Positions 8,231 to 15,600 of a stretch of 64,000 nt of DNA are shown piece after piece. Position 1 is the first letter of the stretch. Each line of letters starts with the position of its first letter. A model generated the notes under the pieces. That model made no database searches. It saw only the letters and a program-made list of their open reading frames with translations, and had not been told where the DNA came from. The translations under genes were made by a program, and so were the position numbers. Origin of the DNA: Pseudobacteroides sp. (GTDB taxonomy: Bacteria > Bacillota > Clostridia > Acetivibrionales > DSM-2933). The stretch spans positions 32,779 to 96,778 of the forward strand of contig NZ_DATCTU010000071.1 in the NCBI RefSeq assembly GCF_036567765.1, read 5' to 3'.

Positions 8231-9820
8231 ATGATTAAAAGGGGAGTTATTATTAAGCTGGAGAAAAGAGAAGCAGTAGTTTTCAATGAAATGTTGGAGT
8301 ACGAGAAGATAAGAAGAGTTGATGGCATGTTTGAAGGACAGACAGTTGAGTATAGAACATCGAAATATGAGATTATTTACAAAAAATTTAAAATGCTTTC
8401 AGGTGCAGCAGCGGCTTTGATTTTGATATTTGGCTTTTATATTTGGTTTGCAACCAGGGCTGAGCCTGAGATTTTTGCGTACGTGGATTTGGATATAAAC
8501 CCTAGCATTGAGTTTTCAATAGATGAAAAGAATATTGTAATAGGACTTGCACCGCTAAACTATGATGCACAGAAGATTGTTAAAGCACTTGGGAAAACCA
8601 GAGGAAAACCTATAGATGAAGCAATTCAAAATGTCATTATGAGGCTTCAATCGGAAGGTTTTATAAAAGACAAAGAAAGGCAAATAATATTGATTTGTTC
8701 AGCTCCTGAGTCTCAAGGCACAAGCCCTCATGAAAAAAAGGACAATTATAAAAGGCTTGATAAAACAATGATGATCATAAAAGAAGCTCTATCAAAAGAG
8801 AAGGGTTCAAACTTATCTGTAAAGACGATAAGCATTAATCCTGAGGCAAGGAAAAGCAGCCTGGAGAATAAGATGTCCATGGGCAGGTATGCTCTTTATG
8901 AGACTGTAAAAGAGAGTGGAGTTAAAATATCATTACAAAAAGCAAAAGATGCACCATTAGATGAGCTGGTATCATATTTAACAGACACCAATCATGATTT
9001 TACAAATAATCATGGAAGAGATACCGAGGGGAAGACAGCTTTAAATGATATGACAAACAATACTAGTTTGCCTATATCATCAGCAAGAACATATCAGTCG
9101 CCAAAGAGCAATCATGACAAAAAGGATTATGTAAGCACGGACGATAATGGCTTTTCGGGTTCCAGAATAAATGACAAAGGCGATTCCGAAGAAAAACATA
9201 CTTTTTGGGGCTCTAACAAAGAAGATGGTGTACAAGTAACACAAGCTAAGGATAATATGCAGGAAACTCCCAAAAGCAGTTTATGTACTCCTGCAGCGGC
9301 TACGGTTACTCCTGCGGCCATGGATTTGCATACTGCTATATATCAGTCTACCCCATATCCAACTTCAAATTCGGTTTCAACACCTATAACAGTAACGACA
9401 CCGGGCATGCAGCCAGTAAAATCAACACCTACTCCTACAAGGGGAATGCCAAGTGAAGGCCCAAAGGAAGGAGAAAGACCTCCTGATGACGAAGACAGGC
9501 ATGAGCATATTGGAGACAAACATGGGAAGGGTCCGTTTCCAGGAACAGAGCCCGGTAAACCGCCAGGAAAGCCTAATATCACACCGGGAAATATACCTAC
9601 ATGGGTGCCTGTGCCTACTATGAAACCTGAAATAACGCCAGGGTCAAAGCCTACATGGGTGCCGGGCGGACCAATTTCCACGCCTGCAGTACCCTCAAGG
9701 AGGCCAGATATACCGCCTGACGATCACAAGATGCCGCCTCCAAATGCTACGGGTATTATACAAAAAACCACACCAGGGCCAATACCCACTCCGGGACCAA
9801 TACCAATAAGAAGACCGTAA
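8231..9820 (+). CDS. rsgI: anti-sigma-I factor RsgI (copy 1), Pro-rich tail, no visible binding module
   Basis: This 529-residue single-pass membrane protein starts at an ATG behind a strong AGAAAGGAGGG site. Residues 1-50 form the cytoplasmic RsgI N-terminal domain (GVIIKLEKREAVVFNE) expected to bind SigI. Residues 56-74 are the membrane helix, and an outer conserved domain begins at FAYVDLDINPSIEF. The Asn90-Pro91 bond is the position where RsgI proteins are known to self-cleave. After about residue 255 the chain becomes a low-complexity Pro/Thr/Gly/Lys region with PGKPPGKP and TPGPIPTPGPIP repeats, and it ends at PIRRP. No CBM, PA14 or enzyme domain is visible, unlike the other two RsgI proteins here, so the ligand is unknown. 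The tail might itself bind wall or polysaccharide, or a sensor may have been lost. Confidence 0.9.
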   Translation: MIKRGVIIKLEKREAVVFNEMLEYEKIRRVDGMFEGQTVEYRTSKYEIIYKKFKMLSGAAAALILIFGFYIWFATRAEPEIFAYVDLDINPSIEFSIDEKNIVIGLAPLNYDAQKIVKALGKTRGKPIDEAIQNVIMRLQSEGFIKDKERQIILICSAPESQGTSPHEKKDNYKRLDKTMMIIKEALSKEKGSNLSVKTISINPEARKSSLENKMSMGRYALYETVKESGVKISLQKAKDAPLDELVSYLTDTNHDFTNNHGRDTEGKTALNDMTNNTSLPISSARTYQSPKSNHDKKDYVSTDDNGFSGSRINDKGDSEEKHTFWGSNKEDGVQVTQAKDNMQETPKSSLCTPAAATVTPAAMDLHTAIYQSTPYPTSNSVSTPITVTTPGMQPVKSTPTPTRGMPSEGPKEGERPPDDEDRHEHIGDKHGKGPFPGTEPGKPPGKPNITPGNIPTWVPVPTMKPEITPGSKPTWVPGGPISTPAVPSRRPDIPPDDHKMPPPNATGIIQKTTPGPIPTPGPIPIRRP

Positions 9821-9840
9821 TGATAAGATTATTCCCTCTA

Positions 9841-9881
9841 TGGATACCGAACTGAAAAGTTATATATCAGTTTGGTATCTA
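9841..9881. other. imperfect inverted repeat after rsgI1
   Basis: Arms of 15 bases at 9841-9855 and 9867-9881 (TGGATACCGAACTGA against TCAGTTTGGTATCTA) pair with two G-U pairs. There is no T run. It lies directly before the terminator. Confidence 0.45.
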
Positions 9882-9890
9882 TATAAAACA

Positions 9891-9937
9891 CCTGCCCAAA
9901 TCCTGTATAAGCAGGTAATTTGGGCAGGAAATTTTTT
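9891..9937 (+). terminator. strong terminator of sigI1-rsgI1
   Basis: A perfect 11-bp stem (CCTGCCCAAAT at 9891-9901 with ATTTGGGCAGG at 9918-9928) encloses a small inner CCTG/CAGG hairpin and is followed by TTTTTT at 9932-9937. It ends the sigI1-rsgI1 unit. Confidence 0.85.
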
Positions 9938-9956
9938 AGACCTAGCTATTCAAATT

Positions 9957-10452
9957 CTATTGATAAATCAATTTATTCTTTCCTGAAGCTTTAGCAGTAT
10001 AAAGTCGTTTATCTGCGAGCTCAAGTATACTCTCGATACCATTTGGCATATTTTCATCAAAATATGCCAAACCGATGCTTACTGTTACTTGACCATCTTT
10101 TATTTCATCGTTAAAAATAAAACTATACTGTTCAACTTCTTTACGAATTCTCTCAGACTCTGTTATTGCCCTCTCCATAGAAGTTCTTGTAAACAATATT
10201 ATAAATTCTTCTCCGCCATACCTGCATATTAAATCTTTATAAAAAATGCTATTTTTTATAATTTCAACAACTTGAACCAACACATTATCGCCTGTTAAAT
10301 GCCCATAAGTATCATTAATTCTTTTAAAATGTAGCAAGTGCTGCATGAATTATAAGGCAAAGAAGATATAAATGACTTGAAAATAAGTAAAACCTCAAAT
10401 CATCCTTTTTTATATTCGTATTATCAGGAGTGATTATTTTAGTAAATACCAT
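9957..10452 (-). pseudogene. remnant of a GGDEF diguanylate cyclase gene (internal deletion)
   Basis: The C-terminal part encodes most of a GGDEF domain: HFKRINDTYGH, the active-site loop RYGGEEF, VTVSIGLAYF and ADKRLYTAKASGKN. It lacks the normal start of the domain. Upstream on the same strand an ATG at 10452, behind a GGTGGG ribosome site, begins a 42-residue hydrophobic peptide that looks like the first membrane helix of a membrane-bound cyclase. It runs in a different frame and stops at 10324 inside the GGDEF coding sequence. The simplest reading is an out-of-frame deletion that fused the first codons to the GGDEF end and removed the sensor and linker. The fragment is unlikely to make a working cyclase. 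Confidence 0.75.
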
Positions 10453-10645
10453 CTTTAACCCACCTATTAATTTCAGTTTATAACGATCAGTAAAATATAA
10501 CTATTCTAAAAATTTACTAGTATATCAATATTCGCTATAATTTTAACAATTCCTTTCTAGAAAATTTATAAATGTTTTAACATACTAATTTGGGTCAAAT
10601 AGAATAGATGGTACCATTTTAAAGATTTCTTATTAACCTAATAAC

Positions 10646-12124
10646 CTAATAATTAAAATTTGTCTTATTAAAATTTACTGCAACAATAATTACATCACTC
10701 ATGTTGATAGATCCGTCCATGTTGAGGTCAATACCTGCATCATAATTGGAATCATTGGTTATGCTGCTAAAGCATTTTGCCAATATTATAATATCTGCCA
10801 TGTTAATGGAATTGTCCTTATTAAAGTCCCCACCCCAGAGTTTTATTGGAGAAATCTGTGTAGAAATCTGAAGGTTTGAGTCTATTATAATGTCTTTTAA
10901 TTCTCGAGTCAGATAGCCTCCCTTGCTTATCCTCAATGTATAGCCTGAACTGCTTTTCGGTACATCCCTAATTATAAAATACCCGTTTTGATCGGTAGAT
11001 GTTGACTTGCCTGTTTGTGTAATCTCAACCCTAAACCCTGAAGTCAGTATGGATTTTGAACTTTCAGGGAAAGAAAAGTCGGGAGATATATAACCTGAAA
11101 CGCTGTAGGAAAAAGCAGTAGCGGTTGGTGTGGAAGTAGGTGCAGCGGTTGGTGTAGGTGTATGGGTGGGCGTGGCAATAGGCTTTCCTGCAAGTATGCC
11201 GTCCAATTCAGTTTGGGTCACGCTAACAACACTTCCGTGCCTTACGCCTGCCGGAACACTGATGTTTGCCACTTTTGTCCAGGAAGTAGCACCTAAGTCT
11301 GTTGTCTTCCAACATTCGAATTTGCCATTTTGATTGAAAAGATCAGCATACATATACCATGTGTTGGAGTTGTTGTCCTTGAATACGAAGGGGCCCTCAG
11401 TGCCTGCGGACGTGATAAAATTCGGGGTAAATACGTTGAAGCTGTTTGGGTTTAATGTTGTGGATTTGGCAGCTTTAATTGATTTTCCGCTGGAACGCTC
11501 ATCCTTGAAAAACAAATAAGCTGTACCGTTATGCTGAATTACGTCAGAGTCTATTACGTCATATCCCGGATCAAAAAATACCTCGCTCTCGGTTATTGTA
11601 TTGAAGTCAGTGGTATAGTTTACATATGTACGATTATAGTTGGTGTTTCCCGACCATATGATGCCGTATTGCTTTTTATTGTAGTCATAGAATACCTCAG
11701 GTGCCCATGCGTGCATGTTTGTTGAGTGCACTTTCAATAAACGCTCGTTTTTAAAAGTTATGAGGTCATCGGAATCCCAAACATGTATGTACTGGCTGTG
11801 ATCCGACCAATTGGTTCCAAGCATGTCGGTGGCTACTATTACAAAAGTTCCGTCCTGTTTCCTACGAATGTATGGATCTCGAATTCCTTTTGTACCTAAC
11901 TTTGCATAGAGCACGGCTTTACCGTCATTTATATTTTTCCAGTTCATAGCATCGGTGCTGTAGCAGAGATTTAGGCCATAACCACCTGTTTCCTGCTTAA
12001 AGTACCCCATGATGTATGCGGAATAGGTTTCAGCAGATACGGCTTTGCCAAGGAATAGAAAAACTGCGGAAGAACAAAAAAATACCAAGAGTATGGACAA
12101 AACCTTCTTATAGTTTTTTATCAT
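10646..12124 (-). CDS. secreted glycoside hydrolase family 43 enzyme with X-module and dockerin
   Basis: The 492-residue product has a signal peptide, a GH43 five-bladed propeller catalytic domain (about 36-315), a Thr/Pro linker, an X-module (about 341-430) and a dockerin (about 432-490). Likely catalytic residues are visible: the Asp in KGIRDPYI, the Asp in YDVIDSDVI and the Glu in AGTEGPFVF. GH43 enzymes remove arabinose, xylose or galactose from side chains; the exact specificity is not decidable, but its place beside rhamnogalacturonan genes favours arabinan or galactan side chains. The X-module (SVSGYISPDFSF, DQNGYFIIRDVP) with a dockerin (DFNKDNSINMADI, DLNMDGSINMSDV) resembles the C-terminus of CipA. 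The ATG at 12124 is chosen over a TTG at 12133 because GGGAGG would touch the TTG. It is divergent from the CE12 gene. Confidence 0.87.
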   Translation of the reverse strand: MIKNYKKVLSILLVFFCSSAVFLFLGKAVSAETYSAYIMGYFKQETGGYGLNLCYSTDAMNWKNINDGKAVLYAKLGTKGIRDPYIRRKQDGTFVIVATDMLGTNWSDHSQYIHVWDSDDLITFKNERLLKVHSTNMHAWAPEVFYDYNKKQYGIIWSGNTNYNRTYVNYTTDFNTITESEVFFDPGYDVIDSDVIQHNGTAYLFFKDERSSGKSIKAAKSTTLNPNSFNVFTPNFITSAGTEGPFVFKDNNSNTWYMYADLFNQNGKFECWKTTDLGATSWTKVANISVPAGVRHGSVVSVTQTELDGILAGKPIATPTHTPTPTAAPTSTPTATAFSYSVSGYISPDFSFPESSKSILTSGFRVEITQTGKSTSTDQNGYFIIRDVPKSSSGYTLRISKGGYLTRELKDIIIDSNLQISTQISPIKLWGGDFNKDNSINMADIIILAKCFSSITNDSNYDAGIDLNMDGSINMSDVIIVAVNFNKTNFNY

Positions 12125-12184
12125 TATTTGCAACCTCCCTGATTACCATACTGGAAATTATTAAAGGAATAATCTAAGTATACA

Positions 12185-12223
12185 TTTACCGTAAGGAGCT
12201 TTCAATAATAAGTCTCCGGTAAA
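12185..12223. promoter_or_regulatory. operator-like inverted repeat between divergent GH43 and CE12 genes
   Basis: TTTACC at 12185-12190 and GGAG at 12195-12198 are mirrored by CTCC at 12214-12217 and GGTAAA at 12218-12223. The symmetric element lies between the divergent genes, about 60 bp from the GH43 start and 25 bp before the SigI-like promoter of CE12. A regulator-binding site is possible; no regulator is known. Confidence 0.35.
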
Positions 12224-12248
12224 TATGCGAATTATTTTTTAAAAAAGC

Positions 12249-12274
12249 ACCCTTAAATAAAAAATTTATACGCA
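12249..12274 (+). promoter_or_regulatory. putative SigI-type promoter of the first CE12 gene
   Basis: ACCC at 12249-12252 is followed after 18 bp by CGCA at 12271-12274 (context TACGCAT), 44 bp before the start codon. The same arrangement precedes sigI2 and the PL11 gene. SigI promoters in Bacillus have an ACCCCC -35 and a CGAA-like -10, so this resembles but does not equal the known pattern. Confidence 0.5.
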
Positions 12275-12317
12275 TTATATTATGGAAGCTTTTTTTAATT
12301 TACGGGAGGTACATACT

Positions 12318-13325
12318 ATGAGAAAAGTTATAAGTATAAGCTTGATATTGTTTGTATTGTTTACATGTCTTATGATGATTCCGCAAGGGCTGTTAAATAC
12401 TGAGGCAGCAGCGGCAAAGCCTACTGTATATATTTGCGGGGACTCCACAGTTCAGACCTATTCAGCAAGCTATGCACCCCAGGCGGGTTGGGGGCAATTT
12501 ATTGCCAAGTATTTTACCACAGATATTTTGTTTGTAAACAAAGCTATAGCGGGCAGGAGTTCCAAAAGCTTTATAGCTGATGGTCGCCTGGATGAGATCA
12601 TAAATGTAATAAAGGCTAATGATTATCTATTTGTGCAGTTTGGTCACAATGATGCAACCATAAGCAAGCCTGAGCGTTATGCAGAACCCAATACCACTTA
12701 CAAGGAATGCTTGAGACAATTTATTGACAGAGCAAGGGCCAAAAGTGCAATACCGGTTCTTATTACGCCTGTAGCAAGATTGAATTATTCTAATGGGATT
12801 TTTAAAAATGATTTCCCTGCCTATTGTACAGCCATGAAAGAAGTGGCAAAGGAAAAGAATGTACCCTGTATTGATTTAATGAGTAAAAGTATCAGCTACT
12901 ATACATCTTTAGGATATGATAAGGTTTATCCCTTTTATATGGTTTCATCCAATGGAACGGATTATACACATTTTACTGACGTTGGTGCCACACAGATAGC
13001 AAGGATAGTTTCGGAGGGGGTAAAGGAAGCAGGGCTGGACATGGCAAAATATCTAATAAGTTCTGATGTATCCACTCCAACAAGTACTCCTACTCAGAAG
13101 CCAATAATTACTCCAACACCTAAGCCTTCCAACACACCGATTTTTATTCCTGAGGATATAAACCGAGACAAAATAGTAAATATGTCAGACGTTATACTAA
13201 TTGCCCAAAGCTTTAACGGATCGGTTAATGAAAGCAACAAAAGGTGCGATATAAATAATGACGGGGCAATAAACATGAGTGATGTAATAAGGGTGGCATT
13301 GAAGTTTAATGTAATAATAGATTAA
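12318..13325 (+). CDS. rhamnogalacturonan acetylesterase (CE12) with dockerin
   Basis: The 335-residue secreted protein has a signal peptide ending near TEAAAA, an SGNH-hydrolase CE12 domain and a C-terminal dockerin behind a TPTPKP linker. SGNH blocks are present: GDSTVQTY (nucleophile Ser at about 43), the Gly in IAGRSSKSF, FGHNDAT, and the Asp/His pair in DYTHFTDVGA. CE12 enzymes remove acetyl groups from galacturonate in rhamnogalacturonan I so that lyases can act. The dockerin carries two calcium loops (DINRDKIVNMSDV and DINNDGAINMSDV) and no X-module. The frame could start at 12282, but the ATG at 12318 has GGGAGG 9 bp upstream and opens directly into the signal peptide. It lies 17 bp before the second CE12 gene, so the two are probably co-transcribed. 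Confidence 0.9.
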   Translation: MRKVISISLILFVLFTCLMMIPQGLLNTEAAAAKPTVYICGDSTVQTYSASYAPQAGWGQFIAKYFTTDILFVNKAIAGRSSKSFIADGRLDEIINVIKANDYLFVQFGHNDATISKPERYAEPNTTYKECLRQFIDRARAKSAIPVLITPVARLNYSNGIFKNDFPAYCTAMKEVAKEKNVPCIDLMSKSISYYTSLGYDKVYPFYMVSSNGTDYTHFTDVGATQIARIVSEGVKEAGLDMAKYLISSDVSTPTSTPTQKPIITPTPKPSNTPIFIPEDINRDKIVNMSDVILIAQSFNGSVNESNKRCDINNDGAINMSDVIRVALKFNVIID

Positions 13326-13342
13326 AGTGGAGGAGTTAGAAT

Positions 13343-14785
13343 ATGTATAGATGGAAAAAACTAAGCAAATTTGTAAGTTCATTTGTTATCTTTACAGTAA
13401 TAGGCTTTAATACAGGCGGCTCTGGTGTCAAGGCTGCAGCAGATTATAAATTTGATTTTGGAGGCGGTGCAGTACAACCTGGCTATGTCGGGGTAAGTGC
13501 ATCTACCGCATATAGTAAGTCTTTGGGATATGGGTTTAATACCCCTCAAAATATGAAAAATGTCACAGCATCGGGCAGTGGAGCGGCTAGCGATGCTGTC
13601 CAATTTGTGACTTTTGGGACAAAAAGTACAAACACATTTAATGTAGACCTTCCCAACGGTTTATATGAGGTGACGGTCACACTGGGAAACACAAGCAGGG
13701 CAAGCGTGGCAGCTGAAGGTGTATTCCAGGTTATGAACATGACCGGAAACAATGCAGTGGATAAATTCCAGATACCGATAACTGATGGCCAGTTAAATTT
13801 ATTGGTAACCGAGGGTAAAGCGGGTACGGCATTTACTCTTAGTGCTCTGGAAATCAGGAAGCTGTCGGATAGTCCGGTAACAAACAGGACCATATACATT
13901 GGCGGAGATTCAACTGTGTGTAATTATTACCCTTTAGACACAAGCGTACAGGCTGGATGGGGACAGATGCTTCCGAAGTATGTAAGCACCGACTACTTTC
14001 AAATAAGAAACATGGCGACAAGTGGACAGATTGCAAGGGGTTTTCGCGATGACGGGCAATTTGAGGCAATCATGAAATATATAAAGCCCGGTGACTATTT
14101 TATTCTACAGCTTGGTATAAATGATACAAATACAAAAAACAACACTACAGAAGCACAGTTTAAAGAAATAATGAGAGATATGGTAGTAAAGGCAAAGGCA
14201 GCTGGTGCTACCGTTGTGTTATCAACTCCCCAGGGAAGGGCGACGGACTTTAATTCTGCAAATGTACATACTGCTGTCGGCAGATGGTACAGGCAAGCTA
14301 CCATCGCCTTGGCAAAGGAAGAGAATGTACAATTGCTGGACCTTAATGTTTTAAGTTCGGCATATTTCACATCCATAGGGCCTGATGCTACCCTTGCACT
14401 TTACATGACGGGAGATACATTGCACCCTAACCGACAGGGAGCGACACAGCTTGCAAGGTTAGTATACGAAAACCTGAAGCTGCCTCTTAATTCACCTACA
14501 CCTGCAAAGAATACTAATACACCGACTCCCACAAACACCTCTACCCCTACAAAAGTCCCAACCAATACACCTGTAACAACAAATACACCAACTGCTACTG
14601 CCCAATTACCGGTGGAAGATATAAACAAGGACAGGGCAGTAAACATGGCGGATGTTATACTGATTGCCTTAAATTTTAACACCCAGGTGACTGAAAGTAA
14701 CAGAAACTGCGATCTAAATGGCGATGGCGTAATTAACATGAGTGATGTAATAAAGGTTGCATTGAAGTTTAATATGAGTGTATGA
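13343..14785 (+). CDS. rhamnogalacturonan acetylesterase (CE12) with N-terminal beta-sandwich and dockerin
   Basis: The 480-residue protein has a signal peptide, an N-terminal galactose-binding-like beta-sandwich (about 30-170; YKFDFGGGAVQPGY, LPNGLYEVTVTLGNTS), a CE12 SGNH domain (about 178-385), a long Thr/Pro linker and a dockerin. Catalytic blocks are GGDSTVCNY, GQMLPKYV, LQLGINDT and DTLHPNRQGA. The FDFG-type sandwich is common in front of CE12 domains and may help bind pectin. The dockerin repeats are DINKDRAVNMADV and DLNGDGVINMSDV, very like those of the neighbour. The ATG follows a GGAGGAG site, 17 bp after the upstream CE12 gene. The two paralogues differ in the added sandwich, which may give them different acetyl positions or substrates. 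Confidence 0.9.
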   Translation: MYRWKKLSKFVSSFVIFTVIGFNTGGSGVKAAADYKFDFGGGAVQPGYVGVSASTAYSKSLGYGFNTPQNMKNVTASGSGAASDAVQFVTFGTKSTNTFNVDLPNGLYEVTVTLGNTSRASVAAEGVFQVMNMTGNNAVDKFQIPITDGQLNLLVTEGKAGTAFTLSALEIRKLSDSPVTNRTIYIGGDSTVCNYYPLDTSVQAGWGQMLPKYVSTDYFQIRNMATSGQIARGFRDDGQFEAIMKYIKPGDYFILQLGINDTNTKNNTTEAQFKEIMRDMVVKAKAAGATVVLSTPQGRATDFNSANVHTAVGRWYRQATIALAKEENVQLLDLNVLSSAYFTSIGPDATLALYMTGDTLHPNRQGATQLARLVYENLKLPLNSPTPAKNTNTPTPTNTSTPTKVPTNTPVTTNTPTATAQLPVEDINKDRAVNMADVILIALNFNTQVTESNRNCDLNGDGVINMSDVIKVALKFNMSV

Positions 14786-14807
14786 AAAGCGTTTCACATA
14801 AAATATA

Positions 14808-14832
14808 TCCCAAAAAGATCAGCGGCTACGCA
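14808..14832 (+). promoter_or_regulatory. putative SigI-type promoter of sigI2 (autoregulation)
   Basis: TCCC at 14808-14811 and CGCA at 14829-14832 (TACGCATAA) are 17 bp apart, 25 bp before the sigI2 start. The -10 block TACGCAT is identical to those before CE12 and PL11. Confidence 0.5.
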
Positions 14833-14856
14833 TAAATAACAGGGGTGTGATAGTAT

Positions 14857-15600
14857 TTGTTTAAATTGGGTTTTAATCTTAGGGAAGACAAAAACAGTGT
14901 TGAATACATAGTTGCAAAGATTAAGTCAGGAGACACAAATCTAAAAGAAGAATTCATTAAAGATAACATATTATATATAACCAAGTTAGTTTCCAATATT
15001 GTAGGGTCATATATAGACAATAAGAACAGTGAAGAATTCAGTATAGGACTATTAGCTTTCAATGAAGCTATTGATAATTTTGACAATAAGAGAAACGGGG
15101 ACTTTTACAAATACTCTTACATGGTTATAAAGCATAGGCTTATTGACAATTTGAGAAAGAATAAGAGGCATGAAAATAATCTTCTGTTTTCTTCAATAGA
15201 GGATGATCATGATTTTAGCAATAAGTATATGATATCCAATTCTCATTATCAGTTTGAAAAAATTGAACTGGCTGAAGAAATTGATCTTTTTGAGAAGAGT
15301 CTTTCAGACTATGAAATTTCCTTAGGGGATTTGATATCAAGCTCACCGAAACATAAGGACTCAAGGATGATGTCCATTAAAATTGCAAGGGTTTTGGCTG
15401 AAGATGAGGTATTATACCAAAAGATGATTAGAAAAAGATGTATTCCGTTATCAGATCTCCTTAAAAAAATTCAAATCAGCAAAAAAACGGTTGTCAGAAA
15501 TAGAAAATTCATTATCGCAGTGAGCCTGATACTAAGGAGCAGGCTCGATGATCTTAAGGGGTTTGTTGTGAACATGGAAAAGAGGGATAAATATGAATGA
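14857..15600 (+). CDS. sigI: RNA polymerase sigma factor SigI (copy 2)
   Basis: The 247-residue SigI homologue carries all the blocks seen in the other copies: VAKIKSGDTNLKEEFI, EEFSIGLLAFNEAI, KHRLIDNLRKNKR, SSPKHKDSRMMSIKIARVLA and the C-terminal KKTVVRNRKFIIAV. It starts with TTG at 14857 behind AGGGGTG. The gene lies inside the pectin cluster, after two CE12 genes and before the PL11 lyase. The putative promoter just upstream has the same form as those of CE12 and PL11, which suggests that this factor drives its own gene and the pectin genes. It overlaps rsgI2 by 8 bp (ATGAATGA), consistent with coupled translation of sigma and anti-sigma. Confidence 0.92.
   Translation: MFKLGFNLREDKNSVEYIVAKIKSGDTNLKEEFIKDNILYITKLVSNIVGSYIDNKNSEEFSIGLLAFNEAIDNFDNKRNGDFYKYSYMVIKHRLIDNLRKNKRHENNLLFSSIEDDHDFSNKYMISNSHYQFEKIELAEEIDLFEKSLSDYEISLGDLISSSPKHKDSRMMSIKIARVLAEDEVLYQKMIRKRCIPLSDLLKKIQISKKTVVRNRKFIIAVSLILRSRLDDLKGFVVNMEKRDKYE

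Noticed and set aside
9343..9681. Minus-strand open frame of 112 codons with repeated Pro/Gly opposite the rsgI1 tail
   Set aside because: It is the antisense of the low-complexity Pro/Thr tail; no ribosome site or coding logic of its own.
9821..10645. c-di-GMP riboswitch near the GGDEF remnant
   Set aside because: No GEMM core sequence was seen.
12134..12281. Search for a SigI-type promoter on the minus strand before GH43
   Set aside because: A TTCGCATA block exists near 12232, but the sequence 19 bp upstream of it reads AAGGGT, not a C-rich -35.
14401..14739. Minus-strand Val/Gly-rich frame opposite the CE12 linker
   Set aside because: Thr-Pro linkers give open Val/Gly frames on the other strand. 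The same holds near 11130, 19319 and 58307.
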